From Deltaproteobacteria bacterium (GTDB lineage: Bacteria > Bdellovibrionota > Bdellovibrionia > Bdellovibrionales > JAMPXM01), in contig JAFLCB010000008.1 of NCBI GenBank assembly GCA_017302795.1, positions 124,001 through 188,000 on the forward strand: 64,000 nucleotides of DNA. Reading direction: 5' to 3'. This document shows positions 1-8,327 of the stretch, one piece after another (positions within the stretch are counted from its first letter, which is position 1; the number at the start of each line of letters is the position of its first letter). The translations under genes were made by a program, and so were the position numbers. The notes below the pieces were generated by a model that was not told where the DNA came from, did no database searches, and saw only the letters and a program-made list of their open reading frames with translations.

Positions 1-291
1 GGACCGCGGGACACGAATTTCTTTTTGTGGATGAGTGGTGGAAAGGTTGACCGTTCGATCATTCAAATGGGTGAAGATCAGTTTGCTCTTGCGCCTTCGA
101 ATGTATCGGGAGTTCGCTTTGTGCGGCAGACCTCCGACGGATCCAGTAAAAAAGAAGATGCGGCTACACTTCGGACCTCCGTCCTCTTTGCATTGGATGT
201 TGCACTCCAGGTTCGGGACGGGAGCGACGCTGTTGCCGGCCTTGTGAAGCTTCTGACGGAGGCGGCAGACTCTCTTCAAACTGGTAGTTAA
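1..291 (+). CDS. C-terminal fragment of an unknown protein
   Basis: The frame is open from the first base and ends in TAA at 289-291, so this is the 3' end of a longer gene that starts outside the window. The visible 96 residues contain no signature I recognise; the last third looks helical and acidic. The next gene starts 3 bases after the stop, so the two are probably co-transcribed. No function is proposed. A possible internal ATG at 31 or 34 is unlikely to be the real start because the open frame runs off the window edge. Confidence 0.6.
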   Translation, partial: GPRDTNFFLWMSGGKVDRSIIQMGEDQFALAPSNVSGVRFVRQTSDGSSKKEDAATLRTSVLFALDVALQVRDGSDAVAGLVKLLTEAADSLQTGS

Positions 292-294
292 ACG

Positions 295-750
295 GTGAAT
301 CAGCATGTCTATCAATTTGTTTACCGAGCGCAGTTTTTTGACACGGATGCCATGGGTGTCGTTCATCACTCAAACTACATTCGCATCATGGAAATTGCCC
401 GAGGGGCCTGGTTAAGAGAGCTTGGCGCTATGCAGCTGCACATTCCGTATGGGCCGATGGTGCTTGGCGTAACAAACGTCAATGTGGACTTTCGACGATC
501 TGCAAAATTTGATGATGAACTCACCGTGCAGCTTCAGGGGCGTCTAAATGGTTCGCTTTTGGAAATTCGATACGCGATTTGGCTTGATCGAATTCGCGAT
601 TTCGCTTGTTTCGGTTCGACGGAGCTGGCGCTGTTGAGGGCCGACACGCTAGTTCCAACGCGATTTCCAATGGAATGGCGGACGCGATTGCGTGAATTGC
701 CATGGAATGAGGCATGGCCGAAGTGCTTGCGAGAAATCCCAAAGACGTAA
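295..750 (+). CDS. Acyl-CoA thioesterase, YbgC/4-hydroxybenzoyl-CoA thioesterase family
   Basis: A 151-residue single hotdog-fold protein. Residues about 14-30 carry the family active-site signature DTDAMGVVHHSNY, in which the first Asp is the expected catalytic residue of YbgC-type thioesterases. These enzymes hydrolyse short or medium acyl-CoA esters in the cytoplasm; the true substrate cannot be read from sequence. In many proteobacteria ybgC is next to tol-pal genes, but not here. The start is GTG at 295, three bases after the previous stop, giving the usual family length (about 130-150 residues). Confidence is high for the family and low for the substrate. Confidence 0.85.
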   Translation: MNQHVYQFVYRAQFFDTDAMGVVHHSNYIRIMEIARGAWLRELGAMQLHIPYGPMVLGVTNVNVDFRRSAKFDDELTVQLQGRLNGSLLEIRYAIWLDRIRDFACFGSTELALLRADTLVPTRFPMEWRTRLRELPWNEAWPKCLREIPKT

Positions 751-779
751 AACCAAATTCCGGTACCCAGGTGGACATG

Positions 780-807
780 TTAACGGGTATACCCGGATTC
801 TTATATT
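780..807 (+). promoter_or_regulatory. Candidate glpX promoter with embedded 12-bp palindrome
   Basis: A -35-like TTAACG (780-785) lies 16 bases before a -10-like TATATT (802-807). Between and overlapping them is the perfect palindrome CGGGTATACCCG (784-795), placed where a repressor would block polymerase. This is a match by eye to the sigma-70 consensus. The sigma factor and any binding protein are unknown. Confidence 0.35.
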
Positions 808-834
808 GTTAATGGCTATGGGGGCACATGAACT

Positions 835-1842
835 ATGGATCGTAACCTGGCACTCGAATTTGTCCGCATAACCGAAGCGGCCGCGCTTGCAAGTTCGCGC
901 TGGATGGGACGTGGTGATGAAAAGGCGGCTGATCAGGCGGCAGTGGACGCCATGCGCCGAGCCTTTAACAGTGTTCGAATCTCGGGGACGGTTGTGATTG
1001 GCGAGGGCGAACGGGACGAAGCGCCGATGCTCTACATCGGAGAGAAAGTGGGCTTTGAAGGGCCCGATGCACCTGCCGTTGATATCGCCTTAGATCCGCT
1101 TGAAGGGACTACGATATGTGCTCAAGGTGGCGTCGGCGCCACGTCCGTTATTGCAGTCGCCGAGCGCGGATGCTTTCTACATGCGCCCGATACTTACATG
1201 GATAAAATCGCCTGTGGCCCAGGCGCGCGCGGACAAATCGATATTGAAGCACCGCCGGAAGTGAATATTAAAAATGTTGCGAAAGCCTTGGGGAAAGACG
1301 TCTCTGACATGACAGTCGTGATTCTCCATCGGCCGCGACACGAAGCGCTGATCAATAGCGTTCGGAAAACAGGGGTCCGAATTCAATTGATTGGCGACGG
1401 CGATGTTTCGGCGGCTGTCGCGACGGGAAATCTTGCGTCGGGCATCGATCTTCTTTTGGGGGTCGGCGGCGCTCCGGAAGGAGTCATTTCCGCAGCGGCG
1501 CTGACTTGTATGGGCGGTGACTTTCAAGGGCGTTTAAAGTTTCGCAGTGATGATGAACGAAAGCGCGCCGATCGAATGGGAATGAAGAATCCCGAGATGG
1601 CTCTTCGGCTCACGGATCTCTGCCATGGACCAGTGATGTTTTGTGCCACTGGTATAACTACGGGCCCACTTTTGAAGGGAGTTAGTTTCCTTCCTGGACA
1701 CCGGGCCTCAACTCACTCAATTGTGATGCGATCGGCAACCGGCACAATTCGCACAATCGAGGCCGAGCACCAGCTAGAGAAAAAACCGGATGGCATGAAG
1801 CTCGAGGATATGAATCGGCACGTTCCCCGCGCTGGAGTATAG
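835..1842 (+). CDS. glpX: Class II fructose-1,6-bisphosphatase
   Basis: A 335-residue protein, almost exactly the length of E. coli GlpX. It hydrolyses fructose-1,6-bisphosphate to fructose-6-phosphate, the committed step of gluconeogenesis, in the cytoplasm with Mn2+. Diagnostic stretches are GEGERDEAPMLYIGE near residue 56, the metal-binding DPLEGTT near residue 87, and the glycine-rich GVGGAPEGV near residue 210, all typical of the GlpX fold. ATG at 835 is preceded by GGGGG at about 10 bases. The palindromic promoter candidate just upstream suggests its own regulation. A short zinc-ribbon gene follows after 3 bases. The organism appears able to make hexose from amino or fatty acids, which fits the beta-oxidation and malic enzyme genes in the same window. 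Confidence 0.96.
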   Translation: MDRNLALEFVRITEAAALASSRWMGRGDEKAADQAAVDAMRRAFNSVRISGTVVIGEGERDEAPMLYIGEKVGFEGPDAPAVDIALDPLEGTTICAQGGVGATSVIAVAERGCFLHAPDTYMDKIACGPGARGQIDIEAPPEVNIKNVAKALGKDVSDMTVVILHRPRHEALINSVRKTGVRIQLIGDGDVSAAVATGNLASGIDLLLGVGGAPEGVISAAALTCMGGDFQGRLKFRSDDERKRADRMGMKNPEMALRLTDLCHGPVMFCATGITTGPLLKGVSFLPGHRASTHSIVMRSATGTIRTIEAEHQLEKKPDGMKLEDMNRHVPRAGV

Positions 1843-1845
1843 AAT

Positions 1846-2139
1846 TTGGCGACACTCAATTGCTTTGAATGTGGAGCGGTCGTTGATTTTGGAGCTCTGC
1901 AGGTTCCGGGGCGCCGAGATGAGTGTGAGAAGTGTCGTGCGGACGTCCATGTTTGCCGAAACTGTCGACATTACGATCCGAAATCGTACAATGAATGTCG
2001 AGAACCGCAGGCTGACCGTATTCAAGAAAAAAGTCGCGCGAACTTCTGCGATTTCTTTCTGCCGGGAACTGCAAGTGGTGGAATTTCTGAACGAGAAAAA
2101 CAAAAGGCCGCGGCCGAAGCACTATTTAAGAAGAAGTGA
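1846..2139 (+). CDS. Small cysteine-rich (zinc-ribbon-like) protein
   Basis: A 97-residue protein starting with TTG three bases after glpX. Cysteines are paired as CFEC (6-9), CEKC (28-31) and CRNC (38-41), with further single Cys at about 52 and 68, a pattern expected for one or two structural zinc sites. The stretch CRNCRHYDP and the later NFCDFF recur in small conserved proteins of myxobacteria and related groups as far as I recall; no function is known to me. The C-terminus is a charged, Lys/Ala-rich helix. Tight spacing on both sides suggests co-expression with glpX and the following START-domain gene. Confidence 0.7.
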   Translation: MATLNCFECGAVVDFGALQVPGRRDECEKCRADVHVCRNCRHYDPKSYNECREPQADRIQEKSRANFCDFFLPGTASGGISEREKQKAAAEALFKKK

Positions 2140-2145
2140 GGAAGT

Positions 2146-2580
2146 ATGGCTGGAGCAAATCATGTCGAAGTATTTAACTGTTCGCCGCTCGAATTTTTCA
2201 AGTTGGCGTCGGACTACGAAAAATACCCGGAATTTTTGAGCGACGTGAAGGCATGCAAGATACTCAAGGCCGAGCCTGGTACCAAAACGGTTGAGTATAA
2301 AGTGTCAGTGATTAAGTCGGTTACTTACCAACTTAAAACCAGGGAAATCGAACCGTCTTTGGTGTCTTGGGAATTTACAAGTGGGGACGTTTTTAAGACC
2401 ATGAACGGAAGCTGGAAAATCGAAGAGGCAGCTGGCGGCAAATCAAAGTGCACGTATGCTGTCGAAGGCACATTTAAGATATTTGTTCCTGGACCTGTTG
2501 CGAACACGCTTCTAAATGTCAATTTGCCGGCAATGATGGCGGCCTATCACAAACGAATCAAAGCTGTTTACGGTAAGTAG
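2146..2580 (+). CDS. SRPBCC/START-like protein (Coq10/RatA-type cyclase-dehydrase family)
   Basis: A 144-residue single-domain protein. The opening HVEVFNCSPLEFFKLASDYEKYPEFL, the central aromatic strands and the C-terminal helix match the Coq10/polyketide cyclase branch of the SRPBCC superfamily, which binds hydrophobic ligands in a deep cavity. Database pipelines often label such proteins RatA toxin, but E. coli RatA is itself a Coq10 homologue and nothing here supports a toxin. Possible roles are quinone or lipid binding. It starts 6 bases after the zinc-ribbon gene (TGAGGAAGTATGG; the GAGGAA serves as ribosome site). Confidence 0.75.
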   Translation: MAGANHVEVFNCSPLEFFKLASDYEKYPEFLSDVKACKILKAEPGTKTVEYKVSVIKSVTYQLKTREIEPSLVSWEFTSGDVFKTMNGSWKIEEAAGGKSKCTYAVEGTFKIFVPGPVANTLLNVNLPAMMAAYHKRIKAVYGK

Positions 2581-2612
2581 AGCGGCAAGTAATAATCGAC
2601 TGGAGCGAGAAG

Positions 2613-2999
2613 ATGGATTCAAATGATCAAAGCCGTAAAATGGGTGACACGCTAAAGAAGATTTTGGCGACGGGTGTGTCGGCGGCTTTCATGACGGAAG
2701 AAAGCATTCGAAAAATTGTCAGCGATCTTCATCTTCCAAAGGAAACATTGAATCTTCTTTTGCAGGGCGCAGCGCGCTCCAAAGAAGAACTGATGAACCG
2801 AGTCAGCCGCGAGGTTATTTCAATCATTTCAAAAATCGATTTCGTCAAAGAGGCTTCGCGATTTGTCGAAGAGCACAAGTTTCGAATTGTGGCAGAAGTC
2901 GAAGTTATTCCGAAAACGCCGCCTGTTAAACCGGCAGACTCGACGGAACCCGACCTCGACCCCACATCGAAAGTCGAGATCAAGTTGCAAAAGACCTAA
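2613..2999 (+). CDS. Conserved hypothetical helical protein
   Basis: A 128-residue protein of unknown function. Residues 10-95 are predicted mainly helical, with the conserved-looking stretch TGVSAAFMTEESIR near the start and a repeated pattern of charged and aliphatic residues, reminiscent of phasin-like or scaffold proteins. Residues 100-128 are Pro/Asp/Lys-rich and probably disordered. There is no signal peptide and no transmembrane segment. GGAGCGAGAAG just before ATG at 2613 is an acceptable ribosome site. Confidence 0.6.
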   Translation: MDSNDQSRKMGDTLKKILATGVSAAFMTEESIRKIVSDLHLPKETLNLLLQGAARSKEELMNRVSREVISIISKIDFVKEASRFVEEHKFRIVAEVEVIPKTPPVKPADSTEPDLDPTSKVEIKLQKT

Positions 3000-3039
3000 G
3001 TCTTCTCAAGACGAGACGGAAAAATGCCGATTTTCATTC

Positions 3040-3396
3040 ATGGATTTCGGAGTTGTTTTTCCAATTCTAGTTACAGCTTGTTCGGGAGCGGCGCTTTTGA
3101 TTTGCGTCCGAGAGTTCGTTTTCGAATCCATGGAGCGATTTGATTCGCGCAAGCAGGCGTCCGTTGAAATGTTCGATAAGCTGCGCGACCGATGGCTAGA
3201 TGACACTGAGAATCGAGAAATCACCGTGTCTGACTCTGCCTTTCAAAAAGCTATTCACGAAATTATCCTGGCGAGAGCATCACACTTCCGCCTCGAAGGG
3301 CGCCAAGTAGAGAGTTCATCGACGTACTTAGTCTTTATGGGCGGCCTTGGCTTACTGTCGGCCATTGGTTTCGTCGCTGGTCTGATGGCATTTTAG
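3040..3396 (+). CDS. Small membrane protein with two hydrophobic segments
   Basis: A 118-residue protein with a hydrophobic helix at residues 3-24 and a second near the C-terminus (about 96-117, Gly/Ala/Leu-rich), separated by a charged soluble middle. This suggests two membrane passes with both ends on the same side. The reading frame extends further upstream into the preceding gene, but ATG at 3040 gives a protein that starts directly with the hydrophobic segment and does not overlap its neighbour. No strong ribosome site precedes it, so the start is moderately uncertain. Function unknown. Confidence 0.5.
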   Translation: MDFGVVFPILVTACSGAALLICVREFVFESMERFDSRKQASVEMFDKLRDRWLDDTENREITVSDSAFQKAIHEIILARASHFRLEGRQVESSSTYLVFMGGLGLLSAIGFVAGLMAF

Positions 3397-3411
3397 GTAC
3401 GGCGTTTTAGG

Positions 3412-4086
3412 TCAATTTCCGACGTAATTTTTATTTTTCATGATCTCGAGTGCTGATCGCGGCTCAAGAACCGTAGATTCGGCCATGTATCCTTCGAGAT
3501 ACCGAATCGGGTCTGCCCCTGGCTCTGTCGATTCGCGAAGTGATACTGCAGCTTGAAGCAGAAACTTCCACCAGGCTCCTTGACCGGGGTCGGCCAAGTC
3601 AGTGACGGAGAGTTCAAGGAGCGTCGTTTCTAAGAACGCTTTAAGATCTGCTCCCGACCATTTCGTATCAACCGCAAATACGAGTTGATCGACGATTTGC
3701 CGCTGCGCTTTGAGTTCCCAGCGCTCGAGATCAAGTTTGCTGATTTCCTCAAGCGGAGATTCAAGTTCGAGCGTAGCTATTTCTAACGACTCTGAGTTGC
3801 TGAGATCGCGTTTCAGGCTGAGTTTTGAAAGCTTATTGATGTGACCGTTTAGCGCGTTTTGTGATTTGCGATCATGCTCCAAGATCCTTTCGCGCCAGGC
3901 ACGGAGCTGATCCAGGGCCTTGTGTTTCGGGGACGCCGCTCCGGCCCGAACAGCGAGCGATTTTGGTTTTGAGTTTCCTGAAGAAGCTGTAGTAGCTCCG
4001 GCAACAGAAGTTGCTAAGATCCCGCTGAGTAACAGCAGGACAATAGAACACGCAAATTGAGGAGCGGTACGATTGGAAAACCACAT
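3412..4086 (-). CDS. Exported coiled-coil-prone protein of unknown function
   Basis: A 224-residue protein with a clear Sec signal peptide (basic start, then Cys-Ser-Ile-Val-Leu-rich core about residues 12-28, likely cut near SVAGA). The mature part is rich in Leu, Glu, Lys and Arg with heptad-like spacing between residues 50 and 130, suggesting a periplasmic helical bundle. It is transcribed divergently from tilS and faces the small membrane protein gene with only 15 bases between their stops. No family recognised. Confidence 0.6.
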   Translation of the reverse strand: MWFSNRTAPQFACSIVLLLLSGILATSVAGATTASSGNSKPKSLAVRAGAASPKHKALDQLRAWRERILEHDRKSQNALNGHINKLSKLSLKRDLSNSESLEIATLELESPLEEISKLDLERWELKAQRQIVDQLVFAVDTKWSGADLKAFLETTLLELSVTDLADPGQGAWWKFLLQAAVSLRESTEPGADPIRYLEGYMAESTVLEPRSALEIMKNKNYVGN

Positions 4087-4219
4087 ATTTCAGCGGTATG
4101 AAAGGCAAGTGCCGCGCCTAGCAGAAAGGTGTCTCGGGGGCGCATAATATGAAGCCCGGCCGCTAGTAGGTGATCATTTTTTTGACACCGGGCCCGTGAT
4201 CGGCCAAAAGTGATCTCCA

Positions 4220-5302
4220 ATGAAAGTTCAATACGATAAAACTAAACTCTCTGGTGTAGAGCTAGAAGTCTTCCGCCAATGGAAAAAGCTTTCGCCCAGT
4301 GTCTGGAATCCAACAAATCGAGCGCAAGTTCGGGTTTTGCTGTCGGTATCCGGCGGGGCGGACTCAATGGCACTTGCACGAGTCCTGATTAAATTGAAAT
4401 CACGTTTAAACTTAAAAATCGAAGCCGCGACTATTCACCACGGCATCCCGCACGACGCCGCTGGGTCCGGTAAAGTACAAGCTCGGTTTCGCGATCAAGC
4501 CGAGGCACTTGTGGTGCGTGAAATTGCGAAGCTCGACCCAGCTATTCCTGTTCACTGTTTGCGTGTCGCGGAAGGGGTTTCAGTCGCCCAATCAGAAGCT
4601 GCAATGCGCAGGGCACGTCGGGATTTGTTAACAAAGATTTCTGCTAATTTTGATTGGGTGGCTTTTGGACATCACGAAGATGATCTCTTGGAAACTAGAT
4701 TGATTCGCATGCTGCGAGGAACTGGGATACAGGGGCTACGTGCCATGAGCGCAGCTACAGTTGTTGATGGATTGCCGATTTGGAGGCCACTGCTGACAAT
4801 TACAGCACAGGAAATCCGCTCCTACTTGGCCGATGCCGGCTGGAAGCAGGGTAGGGAATGGCTAGAAGATCCAAGTAATCAGGAAAAGTTGATTTTAAGA
4901 AATCGAATCAGACACGAGCTCATTCCGATGATTGAGCGCATTCGCGTCGGGGGCGTGAAAAGTCTGAAACGGTCTTTAGAAAACTTAACTGCACACTTTC
5001 CCGCAGAACTACCTTCGGAAAGTTCAGTTATGGTCGACCAGTCGAACAGGAGCTTGGCGCGTGACGAGCTGATGAATCTCAGTCTTGCGGGACGACGTCA
5101 GATGCTAAGTCGCTGGTTGAAAGAGCAATTTGTTCGTGATTATAGCAAGGCGCAGATCGACGAGGTGTTGAAGCGTCTTGACACTCGTCAAAAACGACTC
5201 AAATTCGTACTATGTGGTCGAGTCTGGATTGTGGATACACAGATTCAGCTCGCCACGCCGTCCCAGCCCTTTTCCGAATCATCGTCGAGCCCAAAAGTCT
5301 GA
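4220..5302 (+). CDS. tilS: tRNA(Ile)-lysidine synthase
   Basis: A 360-residue protein of the PP-loop ATP pyrophosphatase family. The signature SGGADSM sits at about residues 44-50 (N-type ATP binding), followed by the TilS-typical HHGI and FGHHEDDLLETRLIRMLRGTG, where the His and Asp residues line the active site. TilS converts C34 of the CAU anticodon of minor tRNA-Ile to lysidine, making it read AUA and accept isoleucine; it is essential. It is shorter than E. coli TilS (432) but close to compact bacterial versions. It precedes ftsH, an arrangement also seen in Bacillus. TTGACA at 4182-4187 lies upstream, but no convincing -10 follows it. Confidence 0.92.
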   Translation: MKVQYDKTKLSGVELEVFRQWKKLSPSVWNPTNRAQVRVLLSVSGGADSMALARVLIKLKSRLNLKIEAATIHHGIPHDAAGSGKVQARFRDQAEALVVREIAKLDPAIPVHCLRVAEGVSVAQSEAAMRRARRDLLTKISANFDWVAFGHHEDDLLETRLIRMLRGTGIQGLRAMSAATVVDGLPIWRPLLTITAQEIRSYLADAGWKQGREWLEDPSNQEKLILRNRIRHELIPMIERIRVGGVKSLKRSLENLTAHFPAELPSESSVMVDQSNRSLARDELMNLSLAGRRQMLSRWLKEQFVRDYSKAQIDEVLKRLDTRQKRLKFVLCGRVWIVDTQIQLATPSQPFSESSSSPKV

Positions 5303-5390
5303 ACAGCAGGCCTAGTCCGTCGGTCCAAAAGGAAAGCTCTGATTGGACGTAGTACGGTGACATGTTACCCTGTTTACGGAGGTCTGTTGT

Positions 5391-7358
5391 ATGCGATCGG
5401 GTCAAAAAGCAATGGCGTTGTGGATCTTCCTTATCGTCATTTTTATTGTTTTGTTTCAAAACTACACGTCGCCGCGTGCGTCTTCGGTTTCAGGGTTTAA
5501 CTTTGCAAAACTCGAACAGGCGTTGAAGGACGGTAAAATTCTATCCGTTACCTTTTTGAAAAGTACCGGGCAGATTAAAGGCGAAATAAAACCGGAGTTC
5601 GAAAAGGAATTCAACGGCAAACAGTTTCAAATTCCTGGCAACACGGACGATTCCGGTTTTGCTTTGATGCAGAAGTACAATATCACGCCGAATTACGAGA
5701 GCGAAGACTCAGGGCTAATGCAATCGCTTCTGATAAATTGGTTACCGGTTTTATTTCTAGTCGGGATCGTCATGCTCTTCATGCGCCAAATTCAAGTAGG
5801 CGGTGGTAAAGCCATGAGCTTCGGAAAAAGTAAGCACAAGGTTCTGACGGAGAATAAACACAAGGTGACGTTTGCGGACGTTGCTGGCGTTGAAGAAGCA
5901 AAAGATGATCTCATCGAAATAGTTCAGTTCCTGAAAGATCCTAAAAAGTTCACAAAGCTCGGCGGGCGAATTCCAAAAGGCGTGCTTTTGGTCGGTCCTC
6001 CGGGCACAGGCAAAACTCTTCTTGCGCGCGCAGTTGCAGGAGAAGCAGGAGTTCCGTTTTTCACGATCTCCGGTTCGGACTTTGTCGAAATGTTTGTAGG
6101 TGTCGGAGCCTCGCGAGTTCGCGATCTCTTCGAGCAAGGAAAAAGAAATGCTCCTTGTTTGATATTCATTGATGAGATCGACGCCGTGGGACGTCATCGC
6201 GGTGCTGGAATGGGTGGCGGTCACGATGAACGCGAGCAAACTTTGAATCAAATGCTTGTCGAGATGGATGGCTTCGAGTCCAGTGAAGGCGTCATACTGA
6301 TTGCGGCGACGAACCGTCCAGACGTGCTGGATCCGGCGCTTTTGCGTCCAGGTCGATTTGATCGTCGCGTGGTTGTGAACAAACCGGACGTTGCTGGTCG
6401 TCGAAAAATTTTGGATGTCCATTCCCGCAAGACACCCGTCGCAAGTGATGTTGATCTTGATCGAGTCGCACGCGGTACGCCCGGATTCGCCGGGGCTGAT
6501 TTGGAAAATCTCGTCAACGAAGCAGCGCTGAATGCGGCGCGCACGGGAAAATCAAAATTGACGATGGAAGACTTCGAGTTCGCTCGAGACAAAGTCATGA
6601 TGGGTGCCGAACGGAAGTCGATGGTCATTTCGGAAGAAGAAAAGAAGAACACAGCTTTTCACGAGGCTGGTCATGCGCTTGTCAATAAGATGCAGCCGAA
6701 GACAGATCCGATTCACAAGGTGACGATCATTCCTCGCGGTATGGCATTGGGTTTGACGATGATGCTGCCGGAGAAAGATCGTTTAAGTTTTTCGAAGTCC
6801 CAAGCGGAAAGTGAGATCGCTGTTCTCTTTGGCGGCCGCGCTGCTGAAGAACTTGTCTTCACGGATTACACCACTGGTGCAGGCAACGATATCGAGCGTG
6901 CGACGGAAATTGCTCGCCGTATGGTATGTGAATGGGGCATGTCGAACCTTGGGCCACTGGCCTACGAGAAGCGCGAAGGTCCGGTCTTCTTAGGCATGCA
7001 GCAAGGTGGAAGTCGCGAATACTCCGAAGCAAAGGCCGAGGAGATCGATAAGGAAGTTTACCGAATCGCCAACACCGGTTACGAAAAAGCGAAGCAGATT
7101 CTTCGCGATAATCGCGATGCCCTTGACCGAATGGCGAAAGCGCTTCTCGAGCTTGAGACGATTGACGGTGCAGAAGTCGACCGTCTGATCAAGGGGAGCA
7201 CATGGGAAGATTTGAAACGTGACCGAAGTGATCGCGGGGCTGGTCTTCAGGCAGAACTTGATTTAGCAGCGAAAGAGCAAAAGGAAAAAGAGGACAAGGA
7301 AGAAGCTGAGGCGGCCGGAGCAACTCCGAACCCCTTCAGCAAGCCAGCACCAGCATAA
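5391..7358 (+). CDS. ftsH: ATP-dependent zinc metalloprotease FtsH
   Basis: A 655-residue membrane AAA+ protease. Two hydrophobic segments (about residues 6-24 and 106-125) bracket a small periplasmic domain. The AAA domain shows Walker A GPPGTGKT near residue 202, Walker B FIDEID near 262 and the second region of homology [18 protein letters not shown]; the M41 protease domain has HEAGH at about 424-428. The acidic Lys/Glu-rich tail ends in a Pro-rich end. FtsH degrades misfolded membrane proteins and regulators such as LpxC. ATG at 5391 has a good GGAGG site 8 bases upstream. A strong hairpin follows the stop. Confidence 0.97.
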   Translation: MRSGQKAMALWIFLIVIFIVLFQNYTSPRASSVSGFNFAKLEQALKDGKILSVTFLKSTGQIKGEIKPEFEKEFNGKQFQIPGNTDDSGFALMQKYNITPNYESEDSGLMQSLLINWLPVLFLVGIVMLFMRQIQVGGGKAMSFGKSKHKVLTENKHKVTFADVAGVEEAKDDLIEIVQFLKDPKKFTKLGGRIPKGVLLVGPPGTGKTLLARAVAGEAGVPFFTISGSDFVEMFVGVGASRVRDLFEQGKRNAPCLIFIDEIDAVGRHRGAGMGGGHDEREQTLNQMLVEMDGFESSEGVILIAATNRPDVLDPALLRPGRFDRRVVVNKPDVAGRRKILDVHSRKTPVASDVDLDRVARGTPGFAGADLENLVNEAALNAARTGKSKLTMEDFEFARDKVMMGAERKSMVISEEEKKNTAFHEAGHALVNKMQPKTDPIHKVTIIPRGMALGLTMMLPEKDRLSFSKSQAESEIAVLFGGRAAEELVFTDYTTGAGNDIERATEIARRMVCEWGMSNLGPLAYEKREGPVFLGMQQGGSREYSEAKAEEIDKEVYRIANTGYEKAKQILRDNRDALDRMAKALLELETIDGAEVDRLIKGSTWEDLKRDRSDRGAGLQAELDLAAKEQKEKEDKEEAEAAGATPNPFSKPAPA

Positions 7359-7366
7359 CGATTGAA

Positions 7367-7391
7367 TGAGCCGCGCAAGAGACGCGGCTCA
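7367..7391 (+). terminator. Hairpin after ftsH
   Basis: A perfect 9-bp stem, TGAGCCGCG (7367-7375) with CGCGGCTCA (7383-7391) and a 7-base loop, starts 8 bases after the ftsH stop. No long T tract follows, so it may terminate weakly or stabilise the 3' end of the ftsH message. It abuts the two REP-like units. Confidence 0.6.
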
Positions 7392-7393
7392 AC

Positions 7394-7445
7394 TCTTTCG
7401 ATGCCGCTGCATCGAAAGCAGCGGCGCCCAGAGGGCGAAGCGACA
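7394..7445 (+). repeat. REP-like double-hairpin unit, copy 1
   Basis: A 52-base unit with two hairpins. The first is CTTTCGATGC, loop CGCT, GCATCGAAAG (perfect 10-bp stem). The second is CGCCC, loop AGA, GGGCG (5-bp stem). It ends in AGCGACA. It is repeated in full 62 bases downstream with one paired change in the second stem. It lies in the gap between ftsH and cdaA and is probably transcribed. Confidence 0.8.
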
Positions 7446-7455
7446 TCCTAAAAAG

Positions 7456-7507
7456 TCTTTCGATGCCCCTGCATCGAAAGCAGCGAAGGCCAGAGGCCGT
7501 AGCGACA
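7456..7507 (+). repeat. REP-like double-hairpin unit, copy 2
   Basis: Second copy of the 52-base unit, same orientation. The first stem is identical (CTTTCGATGC/GCATCGAAAG) with loop CCCT. The second is GGCC, AGA loop, GGCC: the third pair from the loop is G-C instead of C-G in copy 1, a compensatory change. It ends 21 bases before the chosen cdaA GTG start, so a folded RNA here would sit just upstream of that ribosome site. Confidence 0.8.
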
Positions 7508-7528
7508 CAAGCAGATGGGGCACGAGAA

Positions 7529-8323
7529 GTGGAAGCAATTTGGGACAACCTCCAGTTCATTTTTGGGCAGCTAAGAGCCGTCGATCTTCTCGATATGGCC
7601 TTAGTATGGGTGGTTGTGTATCGGGTGCTCGTCCTTATTCGCCACACTGGTACTGTTCAGATGCTTTCAGGCTTGGGTATTCTCGCGATTGCATACCTAG
7701 GAAGTATTTGGCTTGAGCTATTCACTTTCAATTGGATCCTCGAAAAGTTCTTTAACAATCTATTTTTGATTGTGGTGATTTTGTTCCAGGGAGAAATTCG
7801 CAGGGCCTTGGCTCACATCGGATCGAATCCATTTTTTACGGGCGCCTCCCACGTCGAAGAAACCCATATTGTCGAAGAAATTGCGAAAGGCGCGGTGGGC
7901 TTAGCGCAAAAGCATATGGGTGCCTTGATTGTTATCGAAAAGGAAATCAATCTCGAATACTTTATCGAAGTTGGCACCGAGGTAGATTCGAGCGTGAGTG
8001 CTGAAATTTTGCACTCGGTATTTTTGCCGACATCACCGCTTCACGATGGTGCGGTCATTATTCGAAACGGTCGGATCTTCGCTGCAGGTTGTTTTTTGCC
8101 ACTTTCTAAAAATCCGGCGCTCGATAAAAATTTGGGGACAAGGCATCGCGCTGCGATTGGTTTGACGGAAGAGACAGACGCGATCGTGATTGTAGTGAGT
8201 GAAGAGAACAATCGCGTAGGCGTTGTGGAAAGCGGCCAGCTAGTACATGATTTGGACCACTCGTCGCTTCGGCGTCGACTTTATGAGGCTTTGGGGTTGA
8301 GATTCCGACCTCAAACGACGTGA
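7529..8323 (+). CDS. cdaA: Diadenylate cyclase CdaA
   Basis: A 264-residue membrane diadenylate cyclase making cyclic di-AMP from two ATP. Three hydrophobic segments occupy about residues 15-95, followed by the DAC domain with the catalytic DGAVII near residue 173 and the ATP-binding GTRHRAA near 205. Both motifs are intact, so it should be active. The frame is open back to an ATG at 7463, but that codon lies inside the REP-like repeat; GTG at 7529, with GGGGCACGAG upstream, gives the normal family N-terminus. It sits directly before cdaR and glmM, the same order as in Firmicutes, where the three proteins form a complex that controls cyclase activity. Confidence 0.92.
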   Translation: MEAIWDNLQFIFGQLRAVDLLDMALVWVVVYRVLVLIRHTGTVQMLSGLGILAIAYLGSIWLELFTFNWILEKFFNNLFLIVVILFQGEIRRALAHIGSNPFFTGASHVEETHIVEEIAKGAVGLAQKHMGALIVIEKEINLEYFIEVGTEVDSSVSAEILHSVFLPTSPLHDGAVIIRNGRIFAAGCFLPLSKNPALDKNLGTRHRAAIGLTEETDAIVIVVSEENNRVGVVESGQLVHDLDHSSLRRRLYEALGLRFRPQTT

Positions 8324-8327
8324 CGAT

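Noticed and set aside
2146-2580. RatA-type toxin of a toxin-antitoxin pair
   Set aside because: The fold is a general Coq10/START type and there is no RatB-like partner; the toxin label would only follow database naming.
4182-4210. Strong promoter for tilS from TTGACA at 4182
   Set aside because: The hexamer at the right distance is CAAAAG, a poor -10, so only the -35 looks good.
7394-7507. A minimal CRISPR array
   Set aside because: Only two units, each internally folded with two stems, a 10-base gap instead of a spacer, and no cas genes in the window.
7463-7528. Extension of cdaA to ATG at 7463
   Set aside because: The codon is inside the second repeat unit, and the added residues are Arg-rich and unlike the CdaA N-terminus.
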